Source: Meiothermus hypogaeus
GTDB taxonomy: Bacteria > Deinococcota > Deinococci > Deinococcales > Thermaceae
Direction: 5' to 3'
Assembly (NCBI RefSeq): GCF_003574035.1
Contig: NZ_QWKY01000017.1
Span: 1-54,688, forward strand
Length of the DNA stretch: 54,688 nucleotides
Shown here: positions 1 through 10,658 of the stretch, piece after piece
How positions within the stretch are numbered: position 1 is the stretch's first letter
How the letters are laid out: each line of letters starts with the position of its first letter
Made by a program: the position numbers and the translations under genes
The notes under the pieces: model-generated
The model's input: the letters and a program-made list of their open reading frames with translations, nothing else
Database searches by the model: none
Told to the model about the DNA's origin: nothing

Positions 1-154
1 CGGTATCGCCCTCCGCTACGCGGATAACTTCCAAGGGGCGGTATCGCCCTCCGCTACGCGGATAACTTCCAAGGGGCGGTATCGCCCTCCGCTACGCGGA
101 TAACTTCGGTCGGGTTAGTTCGTCACCCCTTGGTGACGAACTAACCGAATCTGG
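1..154. repeat. Repeat family 1, copy A (truncated by window start)
   Basis: A 38-bp unit starting CGGTATCGCCCTCCGCTACG is present at 1-38 and 39-76, and its first 30 bases again at 77-106. It is followed by a hairpin whose 15-bp arms are perfectly complementary (113-127, GGTTAGTTCGTCACC, and 132-146) around a CCTT loop, then GAATCTGG. The same order of parts recurs at about 14.5-14.7 kb (one unit) and 54.4-54.7 kb (two units), so the unit number varies between copies. The left part of this copy lies outside the window. No protein is encoded. Confidence 0.9.
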
Positions 155-173
155 TATGAAGTATCATCCAGGC

Positions 174-458
174 ATGATTACTGCGTTTGTTCTAATCCAA
201 ACCAGTCGCGAATCTACCGCCGAGACCGCCGAGGCTGTGGCCGAAATTCCCGGAGTCGCCGAGGTGTATTCGGTTACGGGGGAGTGGGATCTGGTAGCCA
301 TTTTGCGCTTCAAGGACTTCGAGCAGCTCGACGACATCGTAACCCTGGGCTTGCGCAAACTGAAGGGCATCGAGCGCACCCAAACCCTGCTGGCCTTTAG
401 AGCTTATTCACGCAAATTGCTCGAGCAAGGCTTCAACATCGGCAGCGAAGGTCTGTAA
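174..458 (+). CDS. Stand-alone Lrp/AsnC ligand-binding (RAM) domain protein
   Basis: A protein of about 94 residues consisting only of the alpha-beta RAM domain of Lrp/AsnC regulators, with no helix-turn-helix. The pattern MITAFVLIQT, then IPGVAEVYSVTGEWDLVAIL, then the C-terminal beta-strand with TLLAF is typical of this fold. Such proteins in Thermus-like bacteria form oligomers that bind amino acids; DNA binding would need a partner. An in-frame ATG at 156 would add six residues, but that start abuts the repeat hairpin and family members usually begin at MITAF, so 174 was chosen. No clear Shine-Dalgarno site is seen at either start. CPBP protease follows after 7 bp, so the two are probably co-transcribed. 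Family is clear; ligand unknown. Confidence 0.85.
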   Translation: MITAFVLIQTSRESTAETAEAVAEIPGVAEVYSVTGEWDLVAILRFKDFEQLDDIVTLGLRKLKGIERTQTLLAFRAYSRKLLEQGFNIGSEGL

Positions 459-465
459 TCCATCC

Positions 466-1026
466 ATGTTTCGCTTTTTCATGCTGATCCAGCTTGGGCT
501 TATGCTGCTGGGCCTAGTCTGGATGGCGCTGGCGGGTTACCCTTTCCTTATCAGTCCCAACCCCCTGCGTGATGGGCTGGCCTTCTTGTTGTTGTTCTTC
601 GGGCTGATGGGGCTCGAGTTCTTGTTCTCCCGCCTGTTCCCACAGAGCTTCCGAGCCGCCGAAGCCCTGCACGGCCAGCTCGGGGCAGCGATGCGCTCCC
701 AGGGCATCAGCCACCACCAGGCTTTGCTGCTGGCCCTGGCTTCTGGCGTGGGCGAGGAGATATTTTTCCGGGGGGTGCTGCAGAACGCCTTGTTTGGCGG
801 CTGGCTGGGGGTGCTGCTGCAGGCTGTGGTATTCACCGCGCTTCATCCGGTTCCAGACCGCAGGGCCTGGAGCTATCCACTGTTTATTTTTTTGGGTGGC
901 CTGATGTTCGGCACAGCCTATTTGCTCACCGGAAGCCTGGTTCCTGGCATACTGGCCCATTACCTTCACAATGCCAGGGGCTTTTACCAGTTGCTGGAAC
1001 AAAGAGATCAAGGTAGAGCGGTTTAG
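466..1026 (+). CDS. CPBP family intramembrane glutamic endopeptidase
   Basis: A 186-residue integral membrane protein of the CPBP (CAAX-processing/bacteriocin-processing) family. The catalytic signature is visible: [10 protein letters not shown] carries the EExxxR motif, TALHP gives the next conserved His, and HYLHN matches the HxxxN motif. Several hydrophobic segments surround these motifs, including one at the extreme N-terminus ([19 protein letters not shown]). The family cleaves within membranes; the substrate cannot be deduced here. It follows the RAM-domain gene by 7 bp and precedes icd, which has its own likely promoter. Length is normal for the short bacterial members. Confidence 0.88.
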   Translation: MFRFFMLIQLGLMLLGLVWMALAGYPFLISPNPLRDGLAFLLLFFGLMGLEFLFSRLFPQSFRAAEALHGQLGAAMRSQGISHHQALLLALASGVGEEIFFRGVLQNALFGGWLGVLLQAVVFTALHPVPDRRAWSYPLFIFLGGLMFGTAYLLTGSLVPGILAHYLHNARGFYQLLEQRDQGRAV

Positions 1027-1091
1027 TGAAGTGGTTGCTCGCTTTCAGCGATTACACTTTTTGCAACAAGCCCCGCGCCTTCCGCTTCTGT

Positions 1092-1097
1092 TATGCT
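1092..1097 (+). promoter_or_regulatory. Candidate -10 box (TATGCT) of icd
   Basis: TATGCT ends 9 nt before the icd ATG at 1107, which would put transcription start at or next to the start codon (leaderless). No convincing -35 is visible. The spacing is slightly longer than the 6-7 nt seen for other candidates in this window. Confidence 0.4.
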
Positions 1098-1106
1098 TTT
1101 AGAGCT

Positions 1107-2381
1107 ATGGCATACCAGAAAATCAAAGTTCCGGCTGGCGAGAAGATTTCCATTCACGAGGGCAAACTACACGTACCCGACCACCCCATTGTGGGCTTCA
1201 TTGAAGGCGACGGCACCGGGCCCGACATCTGGCGAGCCGCGCAGCCCGTGTTGGATGCGGCGGTTGCCAAAGCCTATGGCGGCAAGCGCAAGATTGCCTG
1301 GACTGAAATTTACGCCGGCGAAAAGGCGAACCAGGTGTATGGCGAGACCCTATGGCTGCCGGAGGAAACCCTCGAGTTCATCCGCGAGTACCTGGTTGCG
1401 ATAAAGGGGCCCCTGACCACGCCGGTCGGTGGGGGCATTCGCTCCATCAACGTGGCCCTGCGCCAGGAGCTCGACCTATATGCCTGTGTGCGCCCGGTGC
1501 AGTGGTTCGAAGGGGTGCCCAGCCCGGTGCGCCACCCCGAGCTGGTCAACATGGTGATTTTCCGCGAGAACACCGAGGACATCTACGCCGGTATCGAGTT
1601 TCCCAAGGATAGCCCCGAGGTAAAAAAGTTTCTCGAGTGGTTCAAAGCCGAGTTCCCCAAGCCCTACAGCAAAATTCGCTTTCCCGAAACCGCCGGTATC
1701 GGTATCAAGCCGGTCTCGGAGGAAGGCACCCAGCGTTTGGTCGAGGCCGCGCTCAACTACGCCATTGACAACGACCTGCCCTCGGTCACGCTGGTACACA
1801 AGGGCAACATCATGAAGTTCACCGAAGGGGCCTTCCGCGACTGGGGCTACGCCCTGGCCAAAAGCAAGTATGGTGCGGTAGACCTCGACGGGGGCCCTTG
1901 GCAGACTTTTACCAACCCCAAAACCGGCAAGCAGATCGTTGTGAAGGACATGATCGCCGACAACTTCCTGCAACAAATTCTGCTGCGCCCGGCCGAGTAT
2001 AGCGTCATCGCCACCCTGAACCTGAATGGCGACTACATCTCCGATGCCCTGGCCGCCCAGGTAGGGGGTATTGGGATTGCCCCCGGTTCCAACGTGAATT
2101 ACTACACCGGGCATGCGGTCTTCGAGGCCACCCACGGCACCGCCCCCAAGTATGCGGGCAAAGACCAGGTCAACCCCAGCTCGGTGATTCTCTCGGGCGA
2201 GATGATGCTGCGGTATATGGGCTGGACCGAAGCCGCCGACCTGATTATCCACGCCATGACCAGAGCCATTGCCCAGGGGCGGGTTACCTACGACTTCCAC
2301 CGCCTGATGGTAGCCGAAGGGCGCAGCGCCACCCTGCTCAAGTGCAGTGAGTTTGGCCAGGCTCTAGTTGAGAACATGTAG
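1107..2381 (+). CDS. icd: NADP-dependent isocitrate dehydrogenase
   Basis: Oxidatively decarboxylates isocitrate to 2-oxoglutarate in the TCA cycle; cytoplasmic, normally a homodimer. The 424-residue length matches the Escherichia coli-type enzyme. Visible signatures are the substrate loop [13 protein letters not shown] (the Ser equivalent to the phosphorylated Ser of the E. coli enzyme), [27 protein letters not shown], and [11 protein letters not shown]. The Lys-Tyr pair in the last is the NADP-specifying pair in the E. coli enzyme. A GTG at 1026 would add 27 unconserved residues, so ATG 1107 was chosen. A strong hairpin follows at 2401. Whether the Ser is regulated is unknown; I see no AceK gene in the window. 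Confidence 0.96.
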   Translation: MAYQKIKVPAGEKISIHEGKLHVPDHPIVGFIEGDGTGPDIWRAAQPVLDAAVAKAYGGKRKIAWTEIYAGEKANQVYGETLWLPEETLEFIREYLVAIKGPLTTPVGGGIRSINVALRQELDLYACVRPVQWFEGVPSPVRHPELVNMVIFRENTEDIYAGIEFPKDSPEVKKFLEWFKAEFPKPYSKIRFPETAGIGIKPVSEEGTQRLVEAALNYAIDNDLPSVTLVHKGNIMKFTEGAFRDWGYALAKSKYGAVDLDGGPWQTFTNPKTGKQIVVKDMIADNFLQQILLRPAEYSVIATLNLNGDYISDALAAQVGGIGIAPGSNVNYYTGHAVFEATHGTAPKYAGKDQVNPSSVILSGEMMLRYMGWTEAADLIIHAMTRAIAQGRVTYDFHRLMVAEGRSATLLKCSEFGQALVENM

Positions 2382-2400
2382 CCTACCCCCAAGGAAGCTC

Positions 2401-2427
2401 AACCCACAGGCTCGAGCCTGTGGGTTT
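2401..2427 (+). terminator. Hairpin terminator after icd
   Basis: A nearly uninterrupted palindrome, AACCCACAGGCTCGAGCCTGTGGGTT, begins 19 bp after the icd stop; the run of T after it is short (TTTGCTATTT). Its centre is CTCGAG. Position and symmetry suggest termination of icd mRNA. Confidence 0.7.
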
Positions 2428-2490
2428 GCTATTTGGAACAATCAAAACTCCTTTTGTGACCGATAAAGATCGCGCCAGGCTACTTCCCCC

Positions 2491-2496
2491 TATAAT
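2491..2496 (+). promoter_or_regulatory. Candidate -10 box TATAAT
   Basis: A perfect TATAAT lies 48 bp before the 2545 gene, with a purine-rich ribosome site GAAAGGGG at about 2530. No good -35 is seen at 16-18 bp. It would give a roughly 40-nt leader. Confidence 0.4.
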
Positions 2497-2544
2497 GACA
2501 ACAAACTCAGGAACCAAACGAAGTGCAACGAAAGGGGTGGCTCA

Positions 2545-2835
2545 ATGATTCAAGTTCTTTTGGCAATCGGGGTGATTCTTATGCTGTACAACAGCTATGT
2601 GGGTTTTGGGCTGAAAGGCAAGGCCCCGGGCGGCATCATCGGTGAGCGCCTTTCACAGCTCAATATTTTCATCGCGCTTTTTACGCTGGGTTACCTGGCG
2701 GTGGGGGTTCTAACCTGGAGTTACCCGCCCGACACCGTTCTGGTCATCCTGTCGCTGATTCTGCTATTTGGAGCGATTTTCGTTTTTCTGGTTTTGCGGC
2801 TGGTGCAGGCGGTGTTGGCCGTACTCGAGGGATAA
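2545..2835 (+). CDS. Small membrane protein of unknown function
   Basis: A 96-residue protein that is almost entirely hydrophobic, with three likely membrane helices: about residues 2-20, 40-60 and 66-90. A short glycine/lysine-rich loop (LKGKAPGG) follows the first helix. The start is supported by a GAAAGGGG ribosome site. The stop codon overlaps the next start (TAATG), so the two genes are probably translationally coupled. I do not recognise a family. A membrane partner for the downstream winged-helix-like protein is a reasonable guess but no more. Confidence 0.75.
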   Translation: MIQVLLAIGVILMLYNSYVGFGLKGKAPGGIIGERLSQLNIFIALFTLGYLAVGVLTWSYPPDTVLVILSLILLFGAIFVFLVLRLVQAVLAVLEG

Positions 2836-3275
2836 TGCAAGTTTACAAGCAAACCGCAAAAGCACTGGACGTTCTATTAAGCCGGGAGCAGCGGCTGGTG
2901 TACTCGCTTTGCCGTGAAGAAATCAGCGACGTGGTGCTAGCTCAACGGGCCAATCTTCCGCTCGACTTTTTGCAGAGCATTCTTATTCACTTACTCGAGC
3001 AAAACCTCATCGAAGTCGTCGTGGGCACTCCCAATGCACCAACCGCTGAGCCCAAGGCAACCGACCCCTTAGCCACCACCAAAGCCCAACTTATGGCCGC
3101 CCTCGAGGCCGAGCTGGGTGAGAAGGCAAAAAAGTACCAAGCGGAGGTAGAAGGGAAACAGAGCCTGTCCGAACTGGAGGAATGGAGCCTGAAGCTAGTT
3201 CTCAAGCTGCGGCTCACCATCAGCCAGAAAGCCGCCGATGCCCTCGAAGCTCGTGTCAAGGCTCTCTTCAAGTAA
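2835..3275 (+). CDS. Hypothetical protein with winged-helix-like N-terminus
   Basis: A 146-residue protein I do not recognise. Residues 10-60 (LSREQRLVYSLCREE, VVLAQRANLP, LDFLQSILIHLLEQNLIEVV) look like a winged-helix fold of the kind in MarR-like or scaffold proteins. This is followed by a proline/alanine-rich linker (65-80) and a charged, helical C-terminal half rich in Lys and Glu. No metal-binding or catalytic motif is evident. Its ATG overlaps the stop of the preceding membrane protein. It may be a regulator or a structural adaptor; the evidence does not decide. Confidence 0.7.
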   Translation: MQVYKQTAKALDVLLSREQRLVYSLCREEISDVVLAQRANLPLDFLQSILIHLLEQNLIEVVVGTPNAPTAEPKATDPLATTKAQLMAALEAELGEKAKKYQAEVEGKQSLSELEEWSLKLVLKLRLTISQKAADALEARVKALFK

Positions 3276-3305
3276 ACCACCCGTCTGTGTTAATCGAGGG
3301 GTGGT
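3276..3305. terminator. Hairpin between convergent genes
   Basis: ACCACCC (3276-3282) and GGGTGGT (3299-3305) can pair around a 16-nt loop, immediately after the stop of the 2835 gene and 27 bp before the end of the convergent gene. It probably serves as a shared terminator; no long T run is present. Confidence 0.45.
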
Positions 3306-3332
3306 GAATCTGGCCGTCACCCAAAGACGGGG

Positions 3333-4397
3333 TTATCGCTCTTGCAGAACCACCCGCAGCCGCTGAGCCATGACCTGGGCATACTCTACCCAGTCGGCCA
3401 GAGCTTGCTCGACCGTCTGGCGCATCAGAAACTCACCCGGCGAAAGCCGCCTCAGGAGCAAGAAAGGGGGGTTGCTGAGACTCTCCAGCACATTCTGCAG
3501 GTGGTCGGCCTCGAGGTTCATTTCCCGTGCCATTGGCATCAGGTCGGCCAGCAAAAAAACCTGTTGTGGGGGCTGGTCGGCCAGCAGGGTCAGAACCGCC
3601 GAAAAGTGGCTGCGCTCGCGCAAAACCCCCGAAATTTCTTGCTCGAGGCCCGCAATGGTTTCCAGGTCGATGCGGCCCTCCCGTAGCAGCCGCTCGATGT
3701 CCAGGGGGCCAACCGGGAAGGCGCTTCTTAATCTGACCAGGCGCTGCAAGGCTTCAGGTGAGGCATAGGCCAGGCCCACCTGTACGAGCCCCGAGGGGCG
3801 CACGGTAGCAATTTCGGCCAGGGCTTCGGGTTTAGAAGACTCGCCAGCCACGATAGCGGCATACTGCACCCGGCCCTGCTGGCGATAGTTCAGCAACTCC
3901 CTGGCTTCCATCTCGCCAAACTTGGCGAGGGCCACATGAAAGGTTCGGCGGCCCATCGCAGCCCTGAACACCCAGGGCGCACTGCCCGATTCGCGGGAAA
4001 AGCCCAGGGCCTCGAGGTCTACCGCGAACGCAGGCACTTCGCTGGCTACGGGCTTGTGTGGAAAGATCACTTCTTTGGGATAGGGCGTGACCTTGACCCG
4101 CTTCTCGGGCTTCTCAGGCGCAGCTTCCGGCTGGGGTTTACGTTCAGGCTCAGGGAAACGCACCCTGGCTGGCTTGGCTGCGGGTGTAAGGGCCTCCAGA
4201 CCGATTTCGTCGCCCTCGAGGTGCAGAGCGATTTTGTCGTTAACGCCTAGCCGACGCTTGGCATAGTAGGGCGCAAGGCCCTCCAGACGGTTTTGTCGCC
4301 AGTTCACGCTGCAATCATAGATTTCCCCCTCCTCGTCACGAAGGGTTACGCGGTCTTTGCCCTGCAGGAAGACCCGCAGCGACTGGGTAAGGTTCAT
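3333..4397 (-). CDS. Hypothetical protein, 354 residues
   Basis: Not recognised. The first 70 residues (MNLTQSLRVFLQGKDRVTLR to LHLEGDEIGLEAL) are predicted to be beta-rich, like a small barrel. A Pro/Lys/Glu-rich linker (75-120) follows, then a mixed domain (about 125-200), and a helical C-terminus (about 220-354) with two helix-turn-helix-like stretches. No transmembrane segment or enzymatic motif is seen. The open frame extends to 4472 into the exonuclease gene, but ATG 4397 gives a sensible N-terminus and a 55-bp gap. It probably shares a transcript with the upstream exonuclease, so a link with nucleic acid metabolism is possible but unproven. Confidence 0.7.
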   Translation of the reverse strand: MNLTQSLRVFLQGKDRVTLRDEEGEIYDCSVNWRQNRLEGLAPYYAKRRLGVNDKIALHLEGDEIGLEALTPAAKPARVRFPEPERKPQPEAAPEKPEKRVKVTPYPKEVIFPHKPVASEVPAFAVDLEALGFSRESGSAPWVFRAAMGRRTFHVALAKFGEMEARELLNYRQQGRVQYAAIVAGESSKPEALAEIATVRPSGLVQVGLAYASPEALQRLVRLRSAFPVGPLDIERLLREGRIDLETIAGLEQEISGVLRERSHFSAVLTLLADQPPQQVFLLADLMPMAREMNLEADHLQNVLESLSNPPFLLLRRLSPGEFLMRQTVEQALADWVEYAQVMAQRLRVVLQER

Positions 4398-4452
4398 GGT
4401 TCCGCTACTAAGGCAGGTACTGGTGAGGACGTAACGCGCAATCATAGGTTTC

Positions 4453-5268
4453 CTAGTAGGGCCTTGCCGCAAGATGACGGGCCAAGGTGGGCTTGCCAGC
4501 GGTTAGCATGTAGTACATTTCGTGTGCAGCTTGTAGCGTGGTTTGCACATCACTCAAAGCACGGTGACGATCTACAATCGGGCCTAAATCAAAGGCCCAG
4601 GCGAGGGCGTCCAGGCCGCGCTTACTCAGACCCGGCAGAGCCTTGCGCGCCCAGTGTATCGTGTCTACCACCGGATTATCCAGTCGGTATCCCAGTCGCC
4701 TGAAGCGAGGATGCAAAAAACCCAGGTCGAAACCGGCATTTTGAATAATCAGGGTCGCATTGTCCAGCAGTGGTAGGGCCTCCGCCAGTACCGTGTAGAT
4801 ATCGGCCGCATCCCGCACGTCTTCATTGCGGATTCCGGTCAGGCGGCTGATGAAAGGGGGAATGGGAACCCCCGGATTCACCAGGCGCTCAAATACCGTG
4901 CGCCGACCATTCTCCAGGCGCACCATGGCAAACTCGATAATTTCATTCTGCTCGGGCGAAAGTCCGGTGGTCTCTACATCCAACACCACAATGGCTTCTC
5001 CCTTAGCCGGAAAGGAATACTTCCACTCCCACAGACCTACCCCGGATTCTCCGCGCTCGAATCGCCCATCCAGCAAGTCCCGCAGCAGTTGGCCGGCCCA
5101 GGGACCCCTGGGTAGCCCTGGTGAAGCCAGCACCTGCTCTGCTAGCACGTGCTCGGATAGATAACAACCAGCGCTGCGGAGGTGGCGGGCCAGTCGGGTC
5201 GAGAGGCGGTAATGGGTAGGGCTCATGGAGGAGGGGGGTGGCAAATGGGACACGTGCAACATACGCAC
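4453..5268 (-). CDS. DEDDh 3'-5' exonuclease, DNA polymerase III epsilon-like
   Basis: A 271-residue protein with a complete DEDDh nuclease domain at about 83-255: VVLDVETTGL supplies the first Asp and Glu, NAGFDLGFL the next Asp, and HRALSDVQTT the His and last Asp. These are the two-metal-ion residues of proofreading and repair exonucleases. About 80 N-terminal residues precede the domain and are not of a known type to me. The start is a GTG at 5268 with a GAGG ribosome site; an ATG two codons later is possible. It could be an epsilon-like subunit or an independent repair nuclease; no polymerase gene is nearby. Confidence 0.88.
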   Translation of the reverse strand: MRMLHVSHLPPPSSMSPTHYRLSTRLARHLRSAGCYLSEHVLAEQVLASPGLPRGPWAGQLLRDLLDGRFERGESGVGLWEWKYSFPAKGEAIVVLDVETTGLSPEQNEIIEFAMVRLENGRRTVFERLVNPGVPIPPFISRLTGIRNEDVRDAADIYTVLAEALPLLDNATLIIQNAGFDLGFLHPRFRRLGYRLDNPVVDTIHWARKALPGLSKRGLDALAWAFDLGPIVDRHRALSDVQTTLQAAHEMYYMLTAGKPTLARHLAARPY

Positions 5269-5478
5269 GAAACCTCGAGGAAAGCACTGAGACCCAAAAA
5301 ACTTTTGGAATTGGGTGAATTCACAGGAATAAAAGGTCTCGGGGCGAGTATACCGCAGCTTACACGGATATGACAGAGCTTCACAGAGATTAACGCCTGA
5401 ACGTTAAGCTTAGCGTTCTATCCAAGATTACGCAGTCACTTGGTTTACCAGTCCGCATTGCCAGGAAGGCAATACCCC

Positions 5479-5484
5479 TATGCT
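5479..5484 (+). promoter_or_regulatory. Leaderless -10 box (TATGCT) of the vWA gene
   Basis: TATGCT followed by exactly 6 nt and then the GTG at 5491. This supports 5491 rather than the upstream TTG at 5440 as the start. Confidence 0.5.
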
Positions 5485-5490
5485 GTAGGG

Positions 5491-6909
5491 GTGCAGGTAG
5501 CGTTTGGGTTGCCCTGGGTGTTGCTGCTGCTGCCGCCGGTGCTCGGGCTGGTGTGGTGGTGGTATCGGCGGCGGCAGCCTCCTGAGCGCAAGGTGGCCGG
5601 GCTGTGGCTCTGGCAAAAAGCCCTTCGCAAGGGGAGGGCCCGCCGACGCTTCGACGCTAGGCTGTTTTTGCTATTGCTTTCTGCTTTGCTGGGGGTGCTG
5701 GCGCTATCCGCGCCCAGGGTCTCGCTGGATCGCCCCGGCGAACTGGTGGTAGTGCTGGATGTCTCGGCCTCGATGGCCGCCACTGACGTGAGTCCCAGCC
5801 GCCTTGAGCAGGCCAAGGAAAAGGCCCGTGAACGCCTGGTGGCCTCGCCCAGGGCGGTTTTGGTGGTGGCCGGGAGCCAGATTCGAACCTTTGGCCCGGC
5901 CCCGGGGCGCAGTCTGGTGGGCAACCTCGAGGGGCTTCAGGCCACCGCCGCCAGCGCCGACCTCGAGGTTGCCATCGCCAGGGGCAGGGCCCTGTTGCCT
6001 GGGGCCCGCGTCCTGACCATCGCCGACCGGTCCGCTCCAGAAGCCACCGACGGCTACCTGAATGTGGCGGGCAACGGCGCCAACGTGGGCATTACCGCCA
6101 TTGGCCCGGGTTTTGTAGCGGTGGCCAATGCGGGGCCCGGTTTGTGGCGGGGCGAGGTGCTGGTGGATGGCCGGCCCTATTCGCTCGAGGTACCCGCCAG
6201 GGGCTTTAGCAGCCTGGAGGTGCCCTCGGCCACACCCACCGCCCGGATTGCAGGCAGCGACGCCCTGGCCCTCGACAATGAGGCCCGTTTTTCCAGGCGG
6301 CTGGTGCGGGTGGAGGTATCGGGCCGCTCACCGGCCCTCGAGCGTATTTTGGCCCTGCTGGGCACCAGCCGGGGCAGCCCCAGCGAGGTGGCCTTCGAGG
6401 TCGGCACCCCCCGCCGCGAACCCAATCGCTTCACGGTTTTTTTTGCCGACCAGGCCAGCGGACAGGCTTTGGTTTTTGACGTCGAGCGCACCCTACCCTA
6501 TCTACGCGGCGTCGAGCTGGTCGGCTACAGCCTGCGTATTCCTCCGCGTCCGCAAGCGCCCGGCTGGCAACCCTTGGCAGTGAGCGAAACCGGCCGGGCC
6601 CTGGCCTGGTATCACCCAAGCGGGTTATACCTACCCCCCGCCGAAAGCCTGCAAAACCTGCCGGCCTTTCCGGTGCTGCTTTACAACCTGATTGCGCCCA
6701 GGGGCGAACTCCGCAGCGGCCTCCTGACCCCTGCCGAAACCCTGCTGCCTCGCCCCAGCCCCGATCAACCCCTCCCCCCCAGTCTCAGCGTGCCACTGGC
6801 ACCCTGGCTGGCGCTGCTCGCAGCGCTCATGCTGGCGGCGGAGTTTTACTTTTTCCAGTACCGTGCTGCGCGCGAGCGGCTGGAAACCCAGCCTGCAGGC
6901 GCAACTTGA
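5491..6909 (+). CDS. BatA-like membrane protein with von Willebrand factor A domain
   Basis: A 472-residue protein. An N-terminal membrane helix (LPWVLLLLPPVLGLVWWW) and a second one (LFLLLLSALLGVLALSAP) precede a vWA domain starting at VVVLDVSASMAATD, where DxSxS is the metal-ion-dependent adhesion motif. A final helix lies near the C-terminus (APWLALLAALMLAAEFYFF). This layout resembles BatA/aerotolerance-type proteins, which usually sit with MoxR ATPase and DUF58 genes; none is nearby. An upstream TTG (5440) extends the frame, but the GTG at 5491 sits 6 nt after a -10 box. Exact role unknown. Confidence 0.85.
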   Translation: MQVAFGLPWVLLLLPPVLGLVWWWYRRRQPPERKVAGLWLWQKALRKGRARRRFDARLFLLLLSALLGVLALSAPRVSLDRPGELVVVLDVSASMAATDVSPSRLEQAKEKARERLVASPRAVLVVAGSQIRTFGPAPGRSLVGNLEGLQATAASADLEVAIARGRALLPGARVLTIADRSAPEATDGYLNVAGNGANVGITAIGPGFVAVANAGPGLWRGEVLVDGRPYSLEVPARGFSSLEVPSATPTARIAGSDALALDNEARFSRRLVRVEVSGRSPALERILALLGTSRGSPSEVAFEVGTPRREPNRFTVFFADQASGQALVFDVERTLPYLRGVELVGYSLRIPPRPQAPGWQPLAVSETGRALAWYHPSGLYLPPAESLQNLPAFPVLLYNLIAPRGELRSGLLTPAETLLPRPSPDQPLPPSLSVPLAPWLALLAALMLAAEFYFFQYRAARERLETQPAGAT

Positions 6910-6957
6910 GGCCAGATACCGCGTAACCTCTGGTGCATCCTCTACAATCAAGGGGAT

Positions 6958-7167
6958 ATGAACCGGGTGTTGCTGGCGGTGCGGGGCATGGAGCGCCCCG
7001 AACAGATTGAAAAAGTTTCCAATGCCATCAAAAATCTCGAGGGCGTGCAGGGGGTACAGCCCGCCGATGCAGGCCAGCTCGAGGTTGAATACGACCCCCA
7101 TCAGCTCACCGTTATGGATCTGATTCGGGTCGTGCGGGAGCAGGGTTTCTTGGCAGGCATGTTGTAG
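6958..7167 (+). CDS. HMA-fold mini-protein lacking the metal-binding Cys pair
   Basis: A 69-residue protein whose order of segments (LLAVRGM, a helix [31 protein letters not shown], a helix [13 protein letters not shown]) is that of the heavy-metal-associated (ferredoxin-like) domain. The position where GMxCxxC would stand reads GMERPEQI, so both metal-binding cysteines are missing. It therefore probably does not bind copper in the usual way. A good ribosome site (AAGGGGA) precedes ATG 6958. It could be a protein-protein module or a diverged chaperone; function unknown. Confidence 0.75.
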   Translation: MNRVLLAVRGMERPEQIEKVSNAIKNLEGVQGVQPADAGQLEVEYDPHQLTVMDLIRVVREQGFLAGML

Positions 7168-7345
7168 ATTGAGGTCTCGAAGAAAATTTCGGCCCATCCA
7201 GGTGGGTCGCAGGATTGCAACCGCGCTTATTTGCAAGAAGACCTTGATACGTTAACATAGAAAAGTCTGAGGCAGGGCGCACCCGCCCAGGCATCGAAAC
7301 CAGCCCCAAAACCCAGGCGGTCTTATCCGTTGCACACAAGCCATT

Positions 7346-7375
7346 TTGCTCCCATAGAGGGGTGTGGGCTATAGT
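7346..7375 (+). promoter_or_regulatory. Candidate acnA promoter
   Basis: TTGCTC (7346-7351), an 18-bp spacer, and TATAGT (7370-7375), followed by about 115 nt of leader before acnA. The rest of the 328-bp gap after 7167 holds nothing else that I can name. Confidence 0.45.
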
Positions 7376-7495
7376 GTTTTTTGCAACCCAAGCCGCCAGC
7401 AATAGCCTGTAAATGAATCATCTGGCTATCTGCCTTCGTCAAAAGTGCTGGTGTCGGGCCTGAATCATTAGACCAGCTGCACTAAAGGAGAACCT

Positions 7496-10234
<2,739 letters not shown>

Positions 10235-10258
10235 CTAAGGCCGATTTCTTAGTAAGTT

Positions 10259-10284
10259 GGGGCCTCGAGACAGCTCGAGGCCCC
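10259..10284 (+). terminator. Hairpin after acnA
   Basis: GGGGCCTCGAG (10259-10269) pairs perfectly with CTCGAGGCCCC (10274-10284) around ACAG, 24 bp after the acnA stop. There is no T run, so it may terminate weakly or protect the 3' end. Confidence 0.6.
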
Positions 10285-10658
10285 CTACTACTGACTCAAG
10301 TTACGCAGAAGTGAATAAATCCATCCAGCTCGTGTCTTTCAACCTATGAGCTACCAGGAGATGACTCCGGCAGCTGGCGGATGCTATTGAGCCGCACAAC
10401 CATGCACAAAGCCGCCCTCTCCATCCTTGACATCAGCTCAGTCCTTACCCCAATAGCTTTGAGGAAGCTACAGTCAAAAAAGTTGGCGCACATCTTTATC
10501 CGAGCATGCAAGAGATTTATCCATCCCTGTGAGCTTTATTCATACATGCGTAACTTCAGTACTGAGAAAGGAAGAAATCATCCTTTTGTTGAGCTGACCA
10601 ACAGGCACACGCAGCAATTGGATGACCTCGGCGCATACCCTCCAATCCCCCTACGTCT
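10285..10658. other. AT-richer intergenic stretch, no gene supported
   Basis: About 370 bp of visibly lower G+C than the flanks. A 93-codon frame (10381-10662, +) is open but has no ribosome site, no recognisable motif, unusual codon choice for this genome, and runs into the convergent DUF4864 gene. I see no repeat or RNA gene here. Confidence 0.5.

Noticed and set aside
1..106. Tandem 38-bp units as a CRISPR array
   Set aside because: Units are directly adjacent without spacers, and there are no cas genes.
1476..2300. Long antisense frame inside icd (274 codons)
   Set aside because: Typical shadow of a high-G+C gene with biased third positions; the icd frame has clear family motifs.
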